Positions 33,837 to 41,715 of a stretch of DNA of 52,174 bases are shown here, piece after piece. The first letter of the stretch is position 1, and the number at the start of each line of letters is the position of its first letter. The position numbers and the translations under genes were made by a program. The notes below the pieces were generated by a model. It was not told where the DNA came from and made no database searches. It saw only the letters and a program-made list of their open reading frames with translations. The stretch is from Bacillota bacterium (GTDB lineage: Bacteria; Bacillota; Clostridia; Christensenellales; SZUA-584), in the NCBI GenBank assembly GCA_023428025.1, contig JAEYZN010000018.1:1-52174 (forward strand). Direction: 5' to 3'.

Positions 33837-34859
33837 TTAATAATCCTCGATGAGCACCTGCATCACGCCGCCGCACACCATGCCCTCCTCCTCGGCGATC
33901 TCGGCCGTGAGGTCCACCGTGTGCAGGCGGTACTGACCGGTGCCGATGAGCTGGTGGGCGATGTTGATCACCTCGGATTCGCTGCAGCCGCCGCCGATGC
34001 TGCCGATGATGCGGCGGTCGGCATACACCAGCATTTTGGCGCCGGGGCCGCGGGGCACGGAGCCCTTGGCCGCGATGACTGTGACGACCGCCTTGGGGAT
34101 GTCTTTTTCGTCGGCCAGCGTGCGCAGCACCTGCATGTCGATGTCCGAACGGCTGACGGACCGGAGGCCCTCTCCCTGACGCAGCCGCTTGCAGGCGATG
34201 ACTTCCGCCATGATCGAAATGGCGATCTCGGCAGGCGTGACGGCGCCGATGGAAAGCCCGATGGGCGTGTGTGTGCGGTTCAGCCTGTCGGCGTCATAGC
34301 CTTGCTCGGCAAGGGCGTCCTTCAGCGCGTGCACACGCCTGCGCGAGCCGATCATGCCGACATAGAAGGGTTCCGCGCTTTTTTGCAGCTGCTCCAGACA
34401 CGCCATATCGTGCCGGTGCCCCCGCGTGATGATCACGACATAGTCGCTGGCCGTCACCTGGAGGCGGTCAAACACCTTTTCAAAGCTTTCGCATATCACC
34501 CGCGCCGCGCCGGGGAACCGCCGGACATTGGCAAAGCTGGGGCGGTCGTCCGCGACGGTGACGGAAAACCCTGTCTTGGAGGCAAACGCCACGAGCGGCA
34601 GCGCAATATGGCCGCCGCCCAGCACGATCAGGCGCTCTTCGGGGAAAAAGGGCTCCCAGAGCGTATGATTTCCGCCGCCTGTTCGAAAAATGGGTGAGCC
34701 GTGTTCCAGCGCAGCTTTGGAAGCGGCCTCATCTGCGCCGAACAGCCGCTTGGCGATATCCCAGCTGTTGCCGGACGGGGCCTGAAAGCGTTCTTCCAGC
34801 ACGATGGGCTGGCGGTTGTATAATGCCTGCAGTATCTGCGAATAGACGGACTGGTTCAT
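33837..34859 (-). CDS. XdhC/CoxI family protein with permuted domain order
   Basis: A 340-residue molybdenum-hydroxylase maturation-type protein. XdhC proteins bind or deliver sulfurated molybdenum cofactor. Here the Rossmann part comes first (LIVLGGGHIALPLVAFA, TVADDRPSFANVRRFPGA, ITRGHRHDMACLEQL, YVGMIGSRRRV; about residues 75-215). The CoxI part comes last (GSVPRGPGAKMLVY, IGSIGGGCSESEVI, EEEGMVCGGVMQVLIE; about 255-340). Canonical XdhC has the opposite order. AAGGAG on the minus strand is well spaced. No hydroxylase subunit gene is nearby, so it acts on a partner elsewhere. It is flanked by terminated transcription units. Confidence 0.85.
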   Translation of the reverse strand: MNQSVYSQILQALYNRQPIVLEERFQAPSGNSWDIAKRLFGADEAASKAALEHGSPIFRTGGGNHTLWEPFFPEERLIVLGGGHIALPLVAFASKTGFSVTVADDRPSFANVRRFPGAARVICESFEKVFDRLQVTASDYVVIITRGHRHDMACLEQLQKSAEPFYVGMIGSRRRVHALKDALAEQGYDADRLNRTHTPIGLSIGAVTPAEIAISIMAEVIACKRLRQGEGLRSVSRSDIDMQVLRTLADEKDIPKAVVTVIAAKGSVPRGPGAKMLVYADRRIIGSIGGGCSESEVINIAHQLIGTGQYRLHTVDLTAEIAEEEGMVCGGVMQVLIEDY

Positions 34860-34909
34860 GGATAAGAACTCCTTGGGGCAAAGCGGCTTTGGTACAATGC
34901 CTGTAGCTT

Positions 34910-34918
34910 ATTATAACA
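34910..34918 (-). promoter_or_regulatory. Extended -10 promoter element of the xdhC-like gene
   Basis: On the minus strand TGTTATAAT (34918-34910) is an extended -10 (TGnTATAAT). Only a poor -35 (TGTAAA) lies 17 bases upstream, as expected for extended -10 promoters. Confidence 0.5.
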
Positions 34919-35066
34919 CGAAAGCGGTCGCCTTTACACCTTCGGACGAAACGGAACGTGCGCAGACCGTGGTGAATAAACGGAACGGCTGGCTTTATCG
35001 GCGCTGACGCATGGGGACCAGCTGTTCATTTTCATACCGAAATATATTTTAAATTATCATTCTGTA

Positions 35067-35095
35067 TTGACATACATGCATGATAAGGGCATAAT
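35067..35095 (+). promoter_or_regulatory. Promoter of the glutamate dehydrogenase unit
   Basis: A perfect TTGACA at 35067-35072 and CATAAT at 35090-35095 are 17 bases apart. The operator begins eight bases after the -10 box. The same box pair and spacing recur at 36923-36951. The bases 34919-35066 upstream show no gene. Confidence 0.75.
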
Positions 35096-35103
35096 GTACA
35101 TAT

Positions 35104-35126
35104 TAATTAATCCAATGGACTAATTA
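35104..35126. promoter_or_regulatory. ROK-type operator at the glutamate dehydrogenase promoter
   Basis: Left arm TAATTAATCCA (35104-35114), central A, right arm TGGACTAATTA (35116-35126); the arms are complementary at ten of eleven positions. The same left arm and centre appear at 36960-36982 and 41684-41706, the last before a ROK repressor gene. Confidence 0.65.
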
Positions 35127-35140
35127 AATGGAGGTGTAAA

Positions 35141-35489
35141 ATGAACAGGACCGGATAATGACTGCGGGAAGAAAAGAATGTTGGCTGAAAGCCGGTATGC
35201 GGTTCTTGGGCAATGGCATGCCGTGAACGATTTTGCAGGTGATCGCACCGGGGCTGGTGAAAGCCTGGGCAAGGCGACGCCGGGAAATGGACTGATCATA
35301 TGGCATATTCAAAAGCTTCGGGCTGATTAAAGGCCGGGCCCGCTGCCCGAAGGCTGTCCATCTGTGAAGCGACTTAAGAGACAAAGAAGTTTATGAGCAG
35401 GCAAGAATTTTGGAATATGAATTGTCGTCTATTTCTGTTGCCAAATTTACGGTTGATGAATTCAACGGAAAGAAATTTGAGGAAATATT
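35141..35489 (+). pseudogene. Long gdh leader with a short SD-led ORF and a degenerate reading frame
   Basis: The 350 bases before gdh are transcribed but hold no intact gene. A strong GGAGGTG (35130-35136) precedes ATG 35141, which encodes only MNRTG before TAA; TAATG then restarts at 35158 in another frame. That frame has three in-frame TGA codons (35224, 35293, 35365). Its last part, from DKEVYEQARILEYEL to GKKFEEIL, looks protein-like and ends in TGA overlapping the gdh ATG (ATGA, 35490-35493). The arrangement looks like a decayed small gene once translationally coupled to gdh. I do not recognise its family. A structured regulatory leader is the alternative. Confidence 0.35.
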
Positions 35490-36758
35490 ATGACAGCAAA
35501 AAAGTATGAACCCTTTGAACAGGTGAAAAACACGATCAAGGATACGGCGGAATTGATGGGGCTGAAGGAAAGCGATTACATATCGCTGATGTATCCTGAG
35601 AGAGAGCTGACGGTCTCGTTGCCCATTAAAATGGACGATGGGACGCTGCGTGTCTTCAGGGGATATCGCGTGCAGCATTCGAGCCTGAAAGGGCCCTGCA
35701 AGGGCGGGGTGCGATATCATGAAGACGTTAATATCGAAGAAGTCAAGGCGCTGTCGGCGTGGATGACCTTCAAGTGCGCCGTGGTCAATATTCCTTATGG
35801 CGGCGGCAAAGGCGGCGTTGAAGTGGACCCGAGAAAGCTCTCGGACGCAGAACTGGAAAGGCTCACGCGGCGTTATACCGCCGCAATACTCCCGCTGATA
35901 GGCCCGGAGAAGGACATCCCCGCGCCGGACGTCAACACCAACCCCAAGGTGATGGGATGGATCATGGACACTTACAGCACGTTTGCCGGGTATACGGTGC
36001 CTGGGGTTGTGACCGGCAAACCGATCGACATCGGTGGTTCGCTGGGCAGAAGCGGCTCGACGGGCCGGGGCGTTATGTTCATGACGAGAGAGATCATGCA
36101 CCGGCTGGGCAAACCGCTCATTGGGGCGAAGGTCGCGATACAGGGCTTTGGAAACGTGGGCTCCATGGCGGCCAAGCTGCTGCGGGACGAAGGGGCGAAG
36201 ATTGTGGCGGCCAGCGATGTATCCTGCGGGCTGTACTGCGCGGCCGGGCTGAACGTGGATGAACTGGTTTCGTTTGTGGCCGACGGGGGACGTTCAAGGC
36301 TGCTCGACAGCTACGCCGACCCGAAAGCGAAGAAGATCACCAATGCGGAGCTGCTGGAGCTGGACGTGGACATTCTGGTGCCGGCCGCGACGGAGAATCA
36401 GATTACCGAAGAGAATGCGGCAAGAATACGCGCGCGGGTTATCGTGGAAGGCGCCAACGGCCCGACGGCGATAGAGGCGGATCAGATATTGCAGCAGAAA
36501 GGTGTCACGGTGGTGCCGGATATCCTGGCGAACGCGGGCGGCGTCATCGTGTCGTATTTCGAATGGGTGCAGAACATCCAGTCTTTGATGTGGGAGGAGG
36601 AAGAGATAAACCGGGCGCAGGAGAAGATCATGATACGCGCGTTTAACTCCGTATGGGATTGCGCGGCAAAGGCGAATGTGCCGCTGAGGAAGGGCGCGTA
36701 TATTGTGGCGATAGACCGGCTGGTCAAAGCGAAGCAGATTCGCGGTCAGCTGGTATAA
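35490..36758 (+). CDS. gdhA: Glutamate dehydrogenase
   Basis: A 422-residue Glu/Leu/Phe/Val dehydrogenase with catabolic-type (RocG/GudB-like) length. The glutamate-binding Lys motif is PYGGGKGGVEVDP (about residues 105-117), with the catalytic Lys in the upstream CKGGVRYHEDV and a catalytic Asp in PAPDVNTN. The Rossmann loop is IQGFGNVGS (about 213-221), and NAGGVIVSYFEWVQN (about 348-362) completes the active site. It interconverts glutamate and 2-oxoglutarate plus ammonia. GAGGA lies seven bases upstream of the ATG. Its promoter has the same operator as the amino-sugar-like operon next door, suggesting it handles nitrogen released there. A terminator follows. Confidence 0.95.
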   Translation: MTAKKYEPFEQVKNTIKDTAELMGLKESDYISLMYPERELTVSLPIKMDDGTLRVFRGYRVQHSSLKGPCKGGVRYHEDVNIEEVKALSAWMTFKCAVVNIPYGGGKGGVEVDPRKLSDAELERLTRRYTAAILPLIGPEKDIPAPDVNTNPKVMGWIMDTYSTFAGYTVPGVVTGKPIDIGGSLGRSGSTGRGVMFMTREIMHRLGKPLIGAKVAIQGFGNVGSMAAKLLRDEGAKIVAASDVSCGLYCAAGLNVDELVSFVADGGRSRLLDSYADPKAKKITNAELLELDVDILVPAATENQITEENAARIRARVIVEGANGPTAIEADQILQQKGVTVVPDILANAGGVIVSYFEWVQNIQSLMWEEEEINRAQEKIMIRAFNSVWDCAAKANVPLRKGAYIVAIDRLVKAKQIRGQLV

Positions 36759-36768
36759 TCCTTATTCG

Positions 36769-36821
36769 GGCGGCAGGCGGCCATCGGGCATGACGAGGTT
36801 GTCTGCCGCCGGCGCTTTTTT
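36769..36821 (+). terminator. Terminator after glutamate dehydrogenase
   Basis: GGCGGCAG at 36769-36776 pairs with CTGCCGCC at 36803-36810; five bases later TTTTTT follows (36816-36821). The loop is long (26 bases), so the fold may include inner pairs. Confidence 0.65.
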
Positions 36822-36922
36822 GGGCGCTTGTTTGATGCCCGAAAATTCCTGTGATCAGGGTGAACATGCCGAAGGGCTTGCGGAAGCCGGGGTGTGCCTG
36901 CCTGTTATATGAGCATGCACCC

Positions 36923-36951
36923 TTGACAAAGAGAATGATAGAATGCATAAT
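36923..36951 (+). promoter_or_regulatory. Promoter of the ceramidase-like/NagB-like operon
   Basis: TTGACA at 36923-36928 and CATAAT at 36946-36951 with a 17-base spacer; identical boxes and spacing to the gdh promoter. Confidence 0.75.
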
Positions 36952-36959
36952 GGATACAT

Positions 36960-36982
36960 TAATTAATCCACTGGATAATATA
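36960..36982. promoter_or_regulatory. ROK-type operator at the ceramidase-like operon
   Basis: Left arm TAATTAATCCA (36960-36970), central C, right arm TGGATAATATA (36972-36982). The left arm is identical to that at gdh; the right arm is less symmetric (eight of eleven). It sits eight bases after the -10 box, as at gdh. Confidence 0.6.
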
Positions 36983-37023
36983 AATGCGGCGGTACCTGCC
37001 GCCTGAATGCTGGGAGGGCCGGC

Positions 37024-38385
37024 TTGAAATCGGGTTTTTTATCGCTTAAAATCACGCCGCCTGCGGGTGTCCCGCTGGCGGGCAACGCCCGGGAGGATTC
37101 GCGCGCCCGCGGCACGCACGACGAACTTTATGCCAATTATGCTTATTTGGAGACGGCAGCCAAAAGGCATTTGTTTATCAGCCTGGACCTGATCGGCATC
37201 AAGAAAAGCGATGCCGATCTCATCAAAAAACGCATATCGCAGCTGTGCGGTCTGGCGGCGGAGGACATCACGATCGCGGCGACGCATACGCACAGCGGCC
37301 CCAACACCGTGGAGATATTCAAGACATATCTGACGCCCGCGGACATGCGGGTGTGCGCCGATTATTGCGTATGGCTGGTGGAAGCTGTGTCGGGCGCGGC
37401 GCTGGCTGCTGTGGATGCAGCGGCCGACTCGCTGGTCGGGCTGGGGCATAGCAAGGTGGAGGGCTATTCCTTCAACCGGCGCATTATGACGGACGACGGA
37501 GCCCTGCGCATGATCTTTGAGCCGTATGACCGGGGGCGGATCGACCGTCTGGCCGGGCCCAACGGCGACACGGAAATGCATGTGTTCGTGTTTACAGACC
37601 GCAATGAACGGATCCGCGGGCTTATCGTGCAGTACACCAGCCATCCGGCTGTGGTCTGTGGTGAGGACTGGCTGTATACGCGCGACTATATCCACGCGCT
37701 GACGGAGGAGCTGAAAAACCGCTATAGCCGGGATGTTGTCGTGCTCTACATGAACGGCGCGCAGGGAAACCAGGTGGCGGCCGACCCATACCGGCCCTTT
37801 GTAACGGGCTTCGCCGAGGCGGAGCGGGTGGGGAAAGGGCTGGCGCTTGGCGCGGCCCGCATCATCGATGAAGTGCTGACCGGCGGCGCGCTTTTCAAGT
37901 CGCTGCCGTTTGCCTCGGTGACGGACTCTGTTACGCTGCCGATACGCACGATCTCCCGGGAAGAGATATCGCGGGCCAAAAAGATGCTGAGCCTGTCCGA
38001 AGGAAGTGTTCAACTGCACGGCCTTGACCCGCGCGTGGAGGCGGAGAGCATACTGGAGATGGCTGAAATCAGGGAGAAAGAGTATACGACGGTGATCCAG
38101 GCGATACGCCTTGGAAACGCGCTGATCCTGACGTTCCCGGGCGAGGTTTTTTTGGAGCACGCGCACAGCGCTCTTGAGGGCGCGCCCTTTGAGGACGCCA
38201 TGATATTCGGTCTGGCGAACGATTACGTTGGCTACATCCCCACACGCGAGGCGTTTGAAGAGGGCGGGTATGAGATCAAGACATCGTATGTGTCCAGCCG
38301 GTTTGCCCCCTGCGCGGGCGAGGCGCTGGTGGAAGCGTGCCAGAGACTGATCGGCAAGCTCGTCGGCCATGCGGAAGCTGTTTAA
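37024..38385 (+). CDS. Neutral/alkaline ceramidase-like amidohydrolase, cytoplasmic
   Basis: A 453-residue protein resembling the N-terminal catalytic domain of neutral/alkaline non-lysosomal ceramidases (zinc amidases). The start FLSLKITPPAGVPLAGNA and AATHTHSGPNT (about residues 83-93, zinc His) are typical; QYTSHPAVVCGEDW (about 204-217) gives a second candidate zinc His, and LYMNGAQGNQ (about 241-250) the glycine-rich segment. It has no signal peptide and lacks the C-terminal immunoglobulin-like domain of true ceramidases, so a cytoplasmic N-acyl compound is the likely substrate. TTG 37024 follows GGGAGGG. The next gene is NagB-like, pointing to an N-acyl amino sugar; that is inference. 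Confidence 0.8.
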   Translation: MKSGFLSLKITPPAGVPLAGNAREDSRARGTHDELYANYAYLETAAKRHLFISLDLIGIKKSDADLIKKRISQLCGLAAEDITIAATHTHSGPNTVEIFKTYLTPADMRVCADYCVWLVEAVSGAALAAVDAAADSLVGLGHSKVEGYSFNRRIMTDDGALRMIFEPYDRGRIDRLAGPNGDTEMHVFVFTDRNERIRGLIVQYTSHPAVVCGEDWLYTRDYIHALTEELKNRYSRDVVVLYMNGAQGNQVAADPYRPFVTGFAEAERVGKGLALGAARIIDEVLTGGALFKSLPFASVTDSVTLPIRTISREEISRAKKMLSLSEGSVQLHGLDPRVEAESILEMAEIREKEYTTVIQAIRLGNALILTFPGEVFLEHAHSALEGAPFEDAMIFGLANDYVGYIPTREAFEEGGYEIKTSYVSSRFAPCAGEALVEACQRLIGKLVGHAEAV

Positions 38386-38434
38386 CGGTCTTAAAGCTCA
38401 TGCGGCTATTTAATATTCTAAGGAGGAAAGCAAG

Positions 38435-39385
38435 ATGGATATGGTCAGCACGTTGAAGGGTTCTCACTTCGAAGAGATTCTGCCCAAAGGCTGGGACATC
38501 GCCCGTATCGGTGAATGCTGCTCGAACGACCCGGCAACCGTTACGGAACGACAAAGCTTTTGGCACGAGGGTTTCCGGCCCGTTTCCTGCGGCAATCTGG
38601 AGGAGTTCGGCGCGTATATGGGGCATGAGATCGCACTGGAAATCAAGAAGGCCAGGGATGCCGGACAGGAACTGATAATGGTATTGCCCGTCGGCCCCAT
38701 GGGCATGTACAAATGGGCCGTCTATTTCCTGAAGGAATGGAACGTGGACTGCAAGCATGTGCACGGCTTCAATATGGACGAGTGGAGCGACGAGCAGGGC
38801 AATACGCTGCCCGCCAGCGATCCGGCGGCGTTTCAGAATGCGATGATCGGCGCGTTTTACGGGCCTCTGGGCGCGCTGACCGTGCCGGAGAAGCAGCGCA
38901 ATTTCGCCACGAAGGAGAATTTGCCGCTCTATGCGGACAAGATAGCCGCCCTGAAAACCAAGGGCGCGAAGCAGGTGCTGGTATTCGGCATCGGGCGCAT
39001 GTGTCACATTGCGTTCTGGGAACCGCATTTCGCGGCGGAGTACAAGTCGCAGGAGGAGTGGATGGCGGCCACCCACCGGATAGGCGCGCGGCTGCATCCG
39101 CTGACGATCGAACAGAATGCGATCACCAGCTTCCGCAGCAACTGGGCGCTCATACCCTGTTTTGCGAACACGATCGGCCCCGGCATCATATTCTCGTCGG
39201 ATTACATCATCGGCGGCGCGGACGGCACGCTGAGCCGCGGAATGCAGTGGCAGGGCATGAGCCTTTGGATAACGCTGCGGCATGGCCCCACGACAGCCAT
39301 CACGTCCAGCTTCATTCCCACGCTGCCGGGCAAGCTGTTCTTTGTGGAGGAGCTGGCGGGTCCGCTGTGCGCGGATACCAACTGA
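38435..39385 (+). CDS. NagB-like glucosamine-6-phosphate isomerase family protein, atypical active site
   Basis: A 316-residue protein of the NagB/6-phosphogluconolactonase superfamily, longer than NagB (~266). FNMDEWSDEQG (about residues 112-122) keeps the Asp of the NagB MDEY motif. GIGRMCHIAFWEP (185-197) aligns with NagB GVGNDGHIAFNEP: His191 and Glu196 are kept, but the catalytic base Asp141 of E. coli NagB is Met189. The phosphate loop TGSTP is replaced by PVGPMG (85-90). The reaction is therefore probably not classical glucosamine-6-phosphate deamination; a non-phosphorylated or differently substituted amino sugar is possible. AAGGAGG precedes the ATG. It lies between the ceramidase-like and isomerase genes. 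Confidence 0.8.
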   Translation: MDMVSTLKGSHFEEILPKGWDIARIGECCSNDPATVTERQSFWHEGFRPVSCGNLEEFGAYMGHEIALEIKKARDAGQELIMVLPVGPMGMYKWAVYFLKEWNVDCKHVHGFNMDEWSDEQGNTLPASDPAAFQNAMIGAFYGPLGALTVPEKQRNFATKENLPLYADKIAALKTKGAKQVLVFGIGRMCHIAFWEPHFAAEYKSQEEWMAATHRIGARLHPLTIEQNAITSFRSNWALIPCFANTIGPGIIFSSDYIIGGADGTLSRGMQWQGMSLWITLRHGPTTAITSSFIPTLPGKLFFVEELAGPLCADTN

Positions 39386-39392
39386 CGACAAT

Positions 39393-39430
39393 CCCGAAGC
39401 GGCGGCGGTTCCGGTCATAATATCTTCGGG
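39393..39430 (+). other. Intercistronic hairpin between NagB-like and isomerase genes
   Basis: CCCGAAG at 39393-39399 pairs with CTTCGGG at 39424-39430 across 24 bases. No T run follows, so attenuation or mRNA processing is more likely than full termination. Confidence 0.3.
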
Positions 39431-39496
39431 GCTGCCGCTGCCTCGCCCTCCCCGGTATATTGGGGTTTTATCATCTTCGGCATACGGAGCGAAAAT

Positions 39497-40390
39497 TTGA
39501 AGACCTGTTTATTTTTGATATCCCTGGACTCTCTTTTCAAGTCGGGTAAAATGTCGCTGTTTGACGCGGTGGATTTTGCGGCGGACTGCGGGTTTGGCGC
39601 GGTTGAGCCCTATCCGGTGCTGGAGCTGGAAAAGCCGGATGCCGCCTTTGCAGAGAAATTGAAGCGGTACTGTGATGCCAAAGGATTGGCAATTCCCTGC
39701 TTCTCCATGGGCGTTCGTCTGGAAACGCCGGAGTATGCGGACAGCGTGTCCAGGCTGAAGCGGTATGCGGAAATGGCCGGGCGTCTGGATTCGGGCTTTC
39801 TCCATCACACGTTGGCGCCGACGCTGCAGCGCGATGCCATCGCCATGCCGGACGCGGAGGCAATATTGCCGCAGATAGCCGGGGCTTGCCGCGACGTGGC
39901 GGCATACGCCAAAGGGCTCGGGGTGGAATGCCTGTATGAAGAACAGGGATATGTGTTCAACGGCATTTCCGATTTCGGTAAGCTGCTTTCCGCGATTCGC
40001 GGCGGTAGCATCGTATTGGATACGGGCAATATTCTGTTTGCTGACGAGCCCATAGCGCCGTTTGCCGGCAGATATGCAAACCGTGCGGCGCATGTGCATG
40101 TGAAGGACTATATCGTCAAATCGGGGAACGGGCAATACCCGGGGCGCGACTGGTATTTGAGCCGCGGCGGAAACTATATACGCGGAACCGTGATCGGCCA
40201 CGGCGTTGCCGATTTTGTGCAGACCTTCAGAGTGCTGATGCTCGCGGGTTACGACGGCTATTATTCGCTGGAATTCGACGGGCCTGAAGACCCGCTTTAC
40301 GCTGCGGCGGCGGGCCTTGAAAACATGCGGTATTATTTTGACCAGGCGAAACAACAGATGGATATATTTAAAGCGAAGGACCTCGTGTGA
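39497..40390 (+). CDS. Sugar phosphate isomerase/epimerase family protein (TIM barrel)
   Basis: A 297-residue AP-endonuclease-2-like TIM-barrel protein. Conserved metal-ligand segments are ECLYEEQGYVFNGISDF (Glu on strand 5-6), IVLDTGNILFADEP (Asp on strand 6), AAHVHVKDYI (His on strand 7) and YYSLEFDGPED (Glu at the C-terminal strand). Family members isomerise or epimerise free or keto sugars with manganese or zinc. TTG 39497 is supported by GGAG seven bases upstream. The stop codon lies inside the loop region of the terminator at 40371-40405. It is the last gene of the ROK-controlled operon. Confidence 0.82.
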   Translation: MKTCLFLISLDSLFKSGKMSLFDAVDFAADCGFGAVEPYPVLELEKPDAAFAEKLKRYCDAKGLAIPCFSMGVRLETPEYADSVSRLKRYAEMAGRLDSGFLHHTLAPTLQRDAIAMPDAEAILPQIAGACRDVAAYAKGLGVECLYEEQGYVFNGISDFGKLLSAIRGGSIVLDTGNILFADEPIAPFAGRYANRAAHVHVKDYIVKSGNGQYPGRDWYLSRGGNYIRGTVIGHGVADFVQTFRVLMLAGYDGYYSLEFDGPEDPLYAAAAGLENMRYYFDQAKQQMDIFKAKDLV

Positions 40391-40405
40391 GGTCCTTCGC
40401 TTTTT
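40371..40405 (+). terminator. Strong terminator overlapping the isomerase stop codon
   Basis: AAGCGAAGGACCTC at 40371-40384 and its exact complement at 40389-40402 form a 14-base stem with loop GTGT, followed by TTTTT. The coding sequence stop (40388-40390) is inside the hairpin. It lies between convergent genes and may also serve the ROK gene on the minus strand. Confidence 0.93.
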
Positions 40406-40433
40406 GTATGACATATGTGTGGAGGCGCTTTTG

Positions 40434-41672
40434 TTACGCGGGCTCCGCTTCCTGGAATATCTGATCCATGGACATGGTGACGGCGGCGCAACGCATGGAT
40501 TCATAGTCGCTGACGGAGCCGTCGATGCTGATGCGGCCGAGAGAGCTGCTCAGCTTGAAGTGGTTCTGCATGGTGGTTCTCACCAGATCGATAAAGCCGC
40601 TCCCCAGCGTCAGGATGGAACCGCTGATATGGATGCTCTGGACATCGAACAGATTGATAACGCTGACGAGTCCGCAGCAGAGCGTGAAACAATACTCCTG
40701 CATTGTCTCCATGACGACCGGGTCTTTGGCGAGAAAGGCGGCGGCCACCTGGGCCATGGCCTGCGCGTTCTGCTCGGCGCCGAAGAAATCCGAATAGGAC
40801 AGGGACAGGGGCGCCCTTTCGTTGAGCTTGCGGAACAGGGCCACGGTGGAGCACATGGTTTCCAGGCAGCCGTGGTTGGAGCATTTGCACAAGGGGCCGT
40901 TGCGTTCCACGATGATGTGCCCGATTTCCAGCTCGAACAGGCTGTTGCACTCTTTTCGGACGTCGCCCAGAATCACGGCGGCGCTGATGCCTTCGTCGAT
41001 ATTCACGGACAGGAGGCGGGTCTCCGGCACATAGTCGTCCGACAAAAACTCCCGGTAGGCGATGGCGCTGGTGACGTTGCTCACGCGGACGTTGGCCTTG
41101 GGGAAGCGCTCTCTGAGAGAGGCGACGAGGTTCTTGTCGATGAGGTCCTCAAGCGGCAGCACGGCGGAGGACACGAACGTCCCGGTCTCATGGTTGAACA
41201 GACCGGGGAACAGCACATGGATGCCGAGCAGCCTGTAAAGCGGTATCCGTCTGTTTTTGAGCATGGTGCGTATCTCTTCGGTAACGCGGTCGGACGTGAC
41301 GCTCGCGCCGCGCACGCGGATGTGCTCGTGCTTGTGCAGACAGATGTCGTAAAGGCAGCAGATGAAGCCGTGGCTCAGTATCTCCACGGTGACAACGTAG
41401 CCGCCGGAAGCATTGACGTGCAGCATGATCGGCTTGCGCCCGCGCATGGTCGCGTTGTCCGGCCCCACCTCGCACACCCATTTGCTCTGGATGATCTCGT
41501 CCACAAGCATGGAGACGGTGGTGGGGGAAAGGCCGGTCATGGTGGCCAGCTGCGCACGGGATATCGGCATGTTTTTGCGGATGAGCCCAAAGAGCAGGGC
41601 GATGTTCGAGGCTTTCATTTTTTGTTGGGAAGATGCATTTTTAACCGGATTTTTAGCCATCGTTTTAATCAT
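40434..41672 (-). CDS. ROK family transcriptional repressor, probable regulator of the amino-sugar-like locus
   Basis: A 412-residue ROK regulator. The helix-turn-helix is at about residues 35-70 (ISRAQLATMTGLSPTTVSMLVDEII), after a Lys/Asn-rich tail. The ROK zinc motif is CKCSNHGC near residue 256, with Ser replacing the usual Gly of CxCGxxGC, preceded by ELEIGHI. The kinase loop is absent, so it is a regulator. On the minus strand GAGG precedes the ATG. Its own promoter carries the same operator as gdh and the ceramidase-like operon, so it probably represses all three and itself. The gene faces away from the downstream ABC operon, sharing a 301-base divergent region. Confidence 0.9.
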   Translation of the reverse strand: MIKTMAKNPVKNASSQQKMKASNIALLFGLIRKNMPISRAQLATMTGLSPTTVSMLVDEIIQSKWVCEVGPDNATMRGRKPIMLHVNASGGYVVTVEILSHGFICCLYDICLHKHEHIRVRGASVTSDRVTEEIRTMLKNRRIPLYRLLGIHVLFPGLFNHETGTFVSSAVLPLEDLIDKNLVASLRERFPKANVRVSNVTSAIAYREFLSDDYVPETRLLSVNIDEGISAAVILGDVRKECNSLFELEIGHIIVERNGPLCKCSNHGCLETMCSTVALFRKLNERAPLSLSYSDFFGAEQNAQAMAQVAAAFLAKDPVVMETMQEYCFTLCCGLVSVINLFDVQSIHISGSILTLGSGFIDLVRTTMQNHFKLSSSLGRISIDGSVSDYESMRCAAVTMSMDQIFQEAEPA

Positions 41673-41683
41673 ATTAAGACCTC

Positions 41684-41706
41684 TAATTAATTCATTGAAT
41701 TAAATA
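41684..41706. promoter_or_regulatory. ROK-type operator upstream of the ROK repressor gene
   Basis: Left arm TAATTAATTCA (41684-41694), central T, right arm TGAATTAAATA (41696-41706); complementary at ten of eleven. It lies nine bases from the -10 box on the minus strand and before the ROK ribosome site. Confidence 0.65.
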
Positions 41707-41715
41707 TTTAATAAA

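Noticed and set aside
35158..35493. Possible selenoprotein: all in-frame stops in the gdh leader frame are TGA
   Set aside because: Many genes here use TGA as a normal stop, no SECIS-like hairpin was seen just after the TGAs, and three Sec residues in a ~110-residue unknown protein is unlikely. Decay is simpler.
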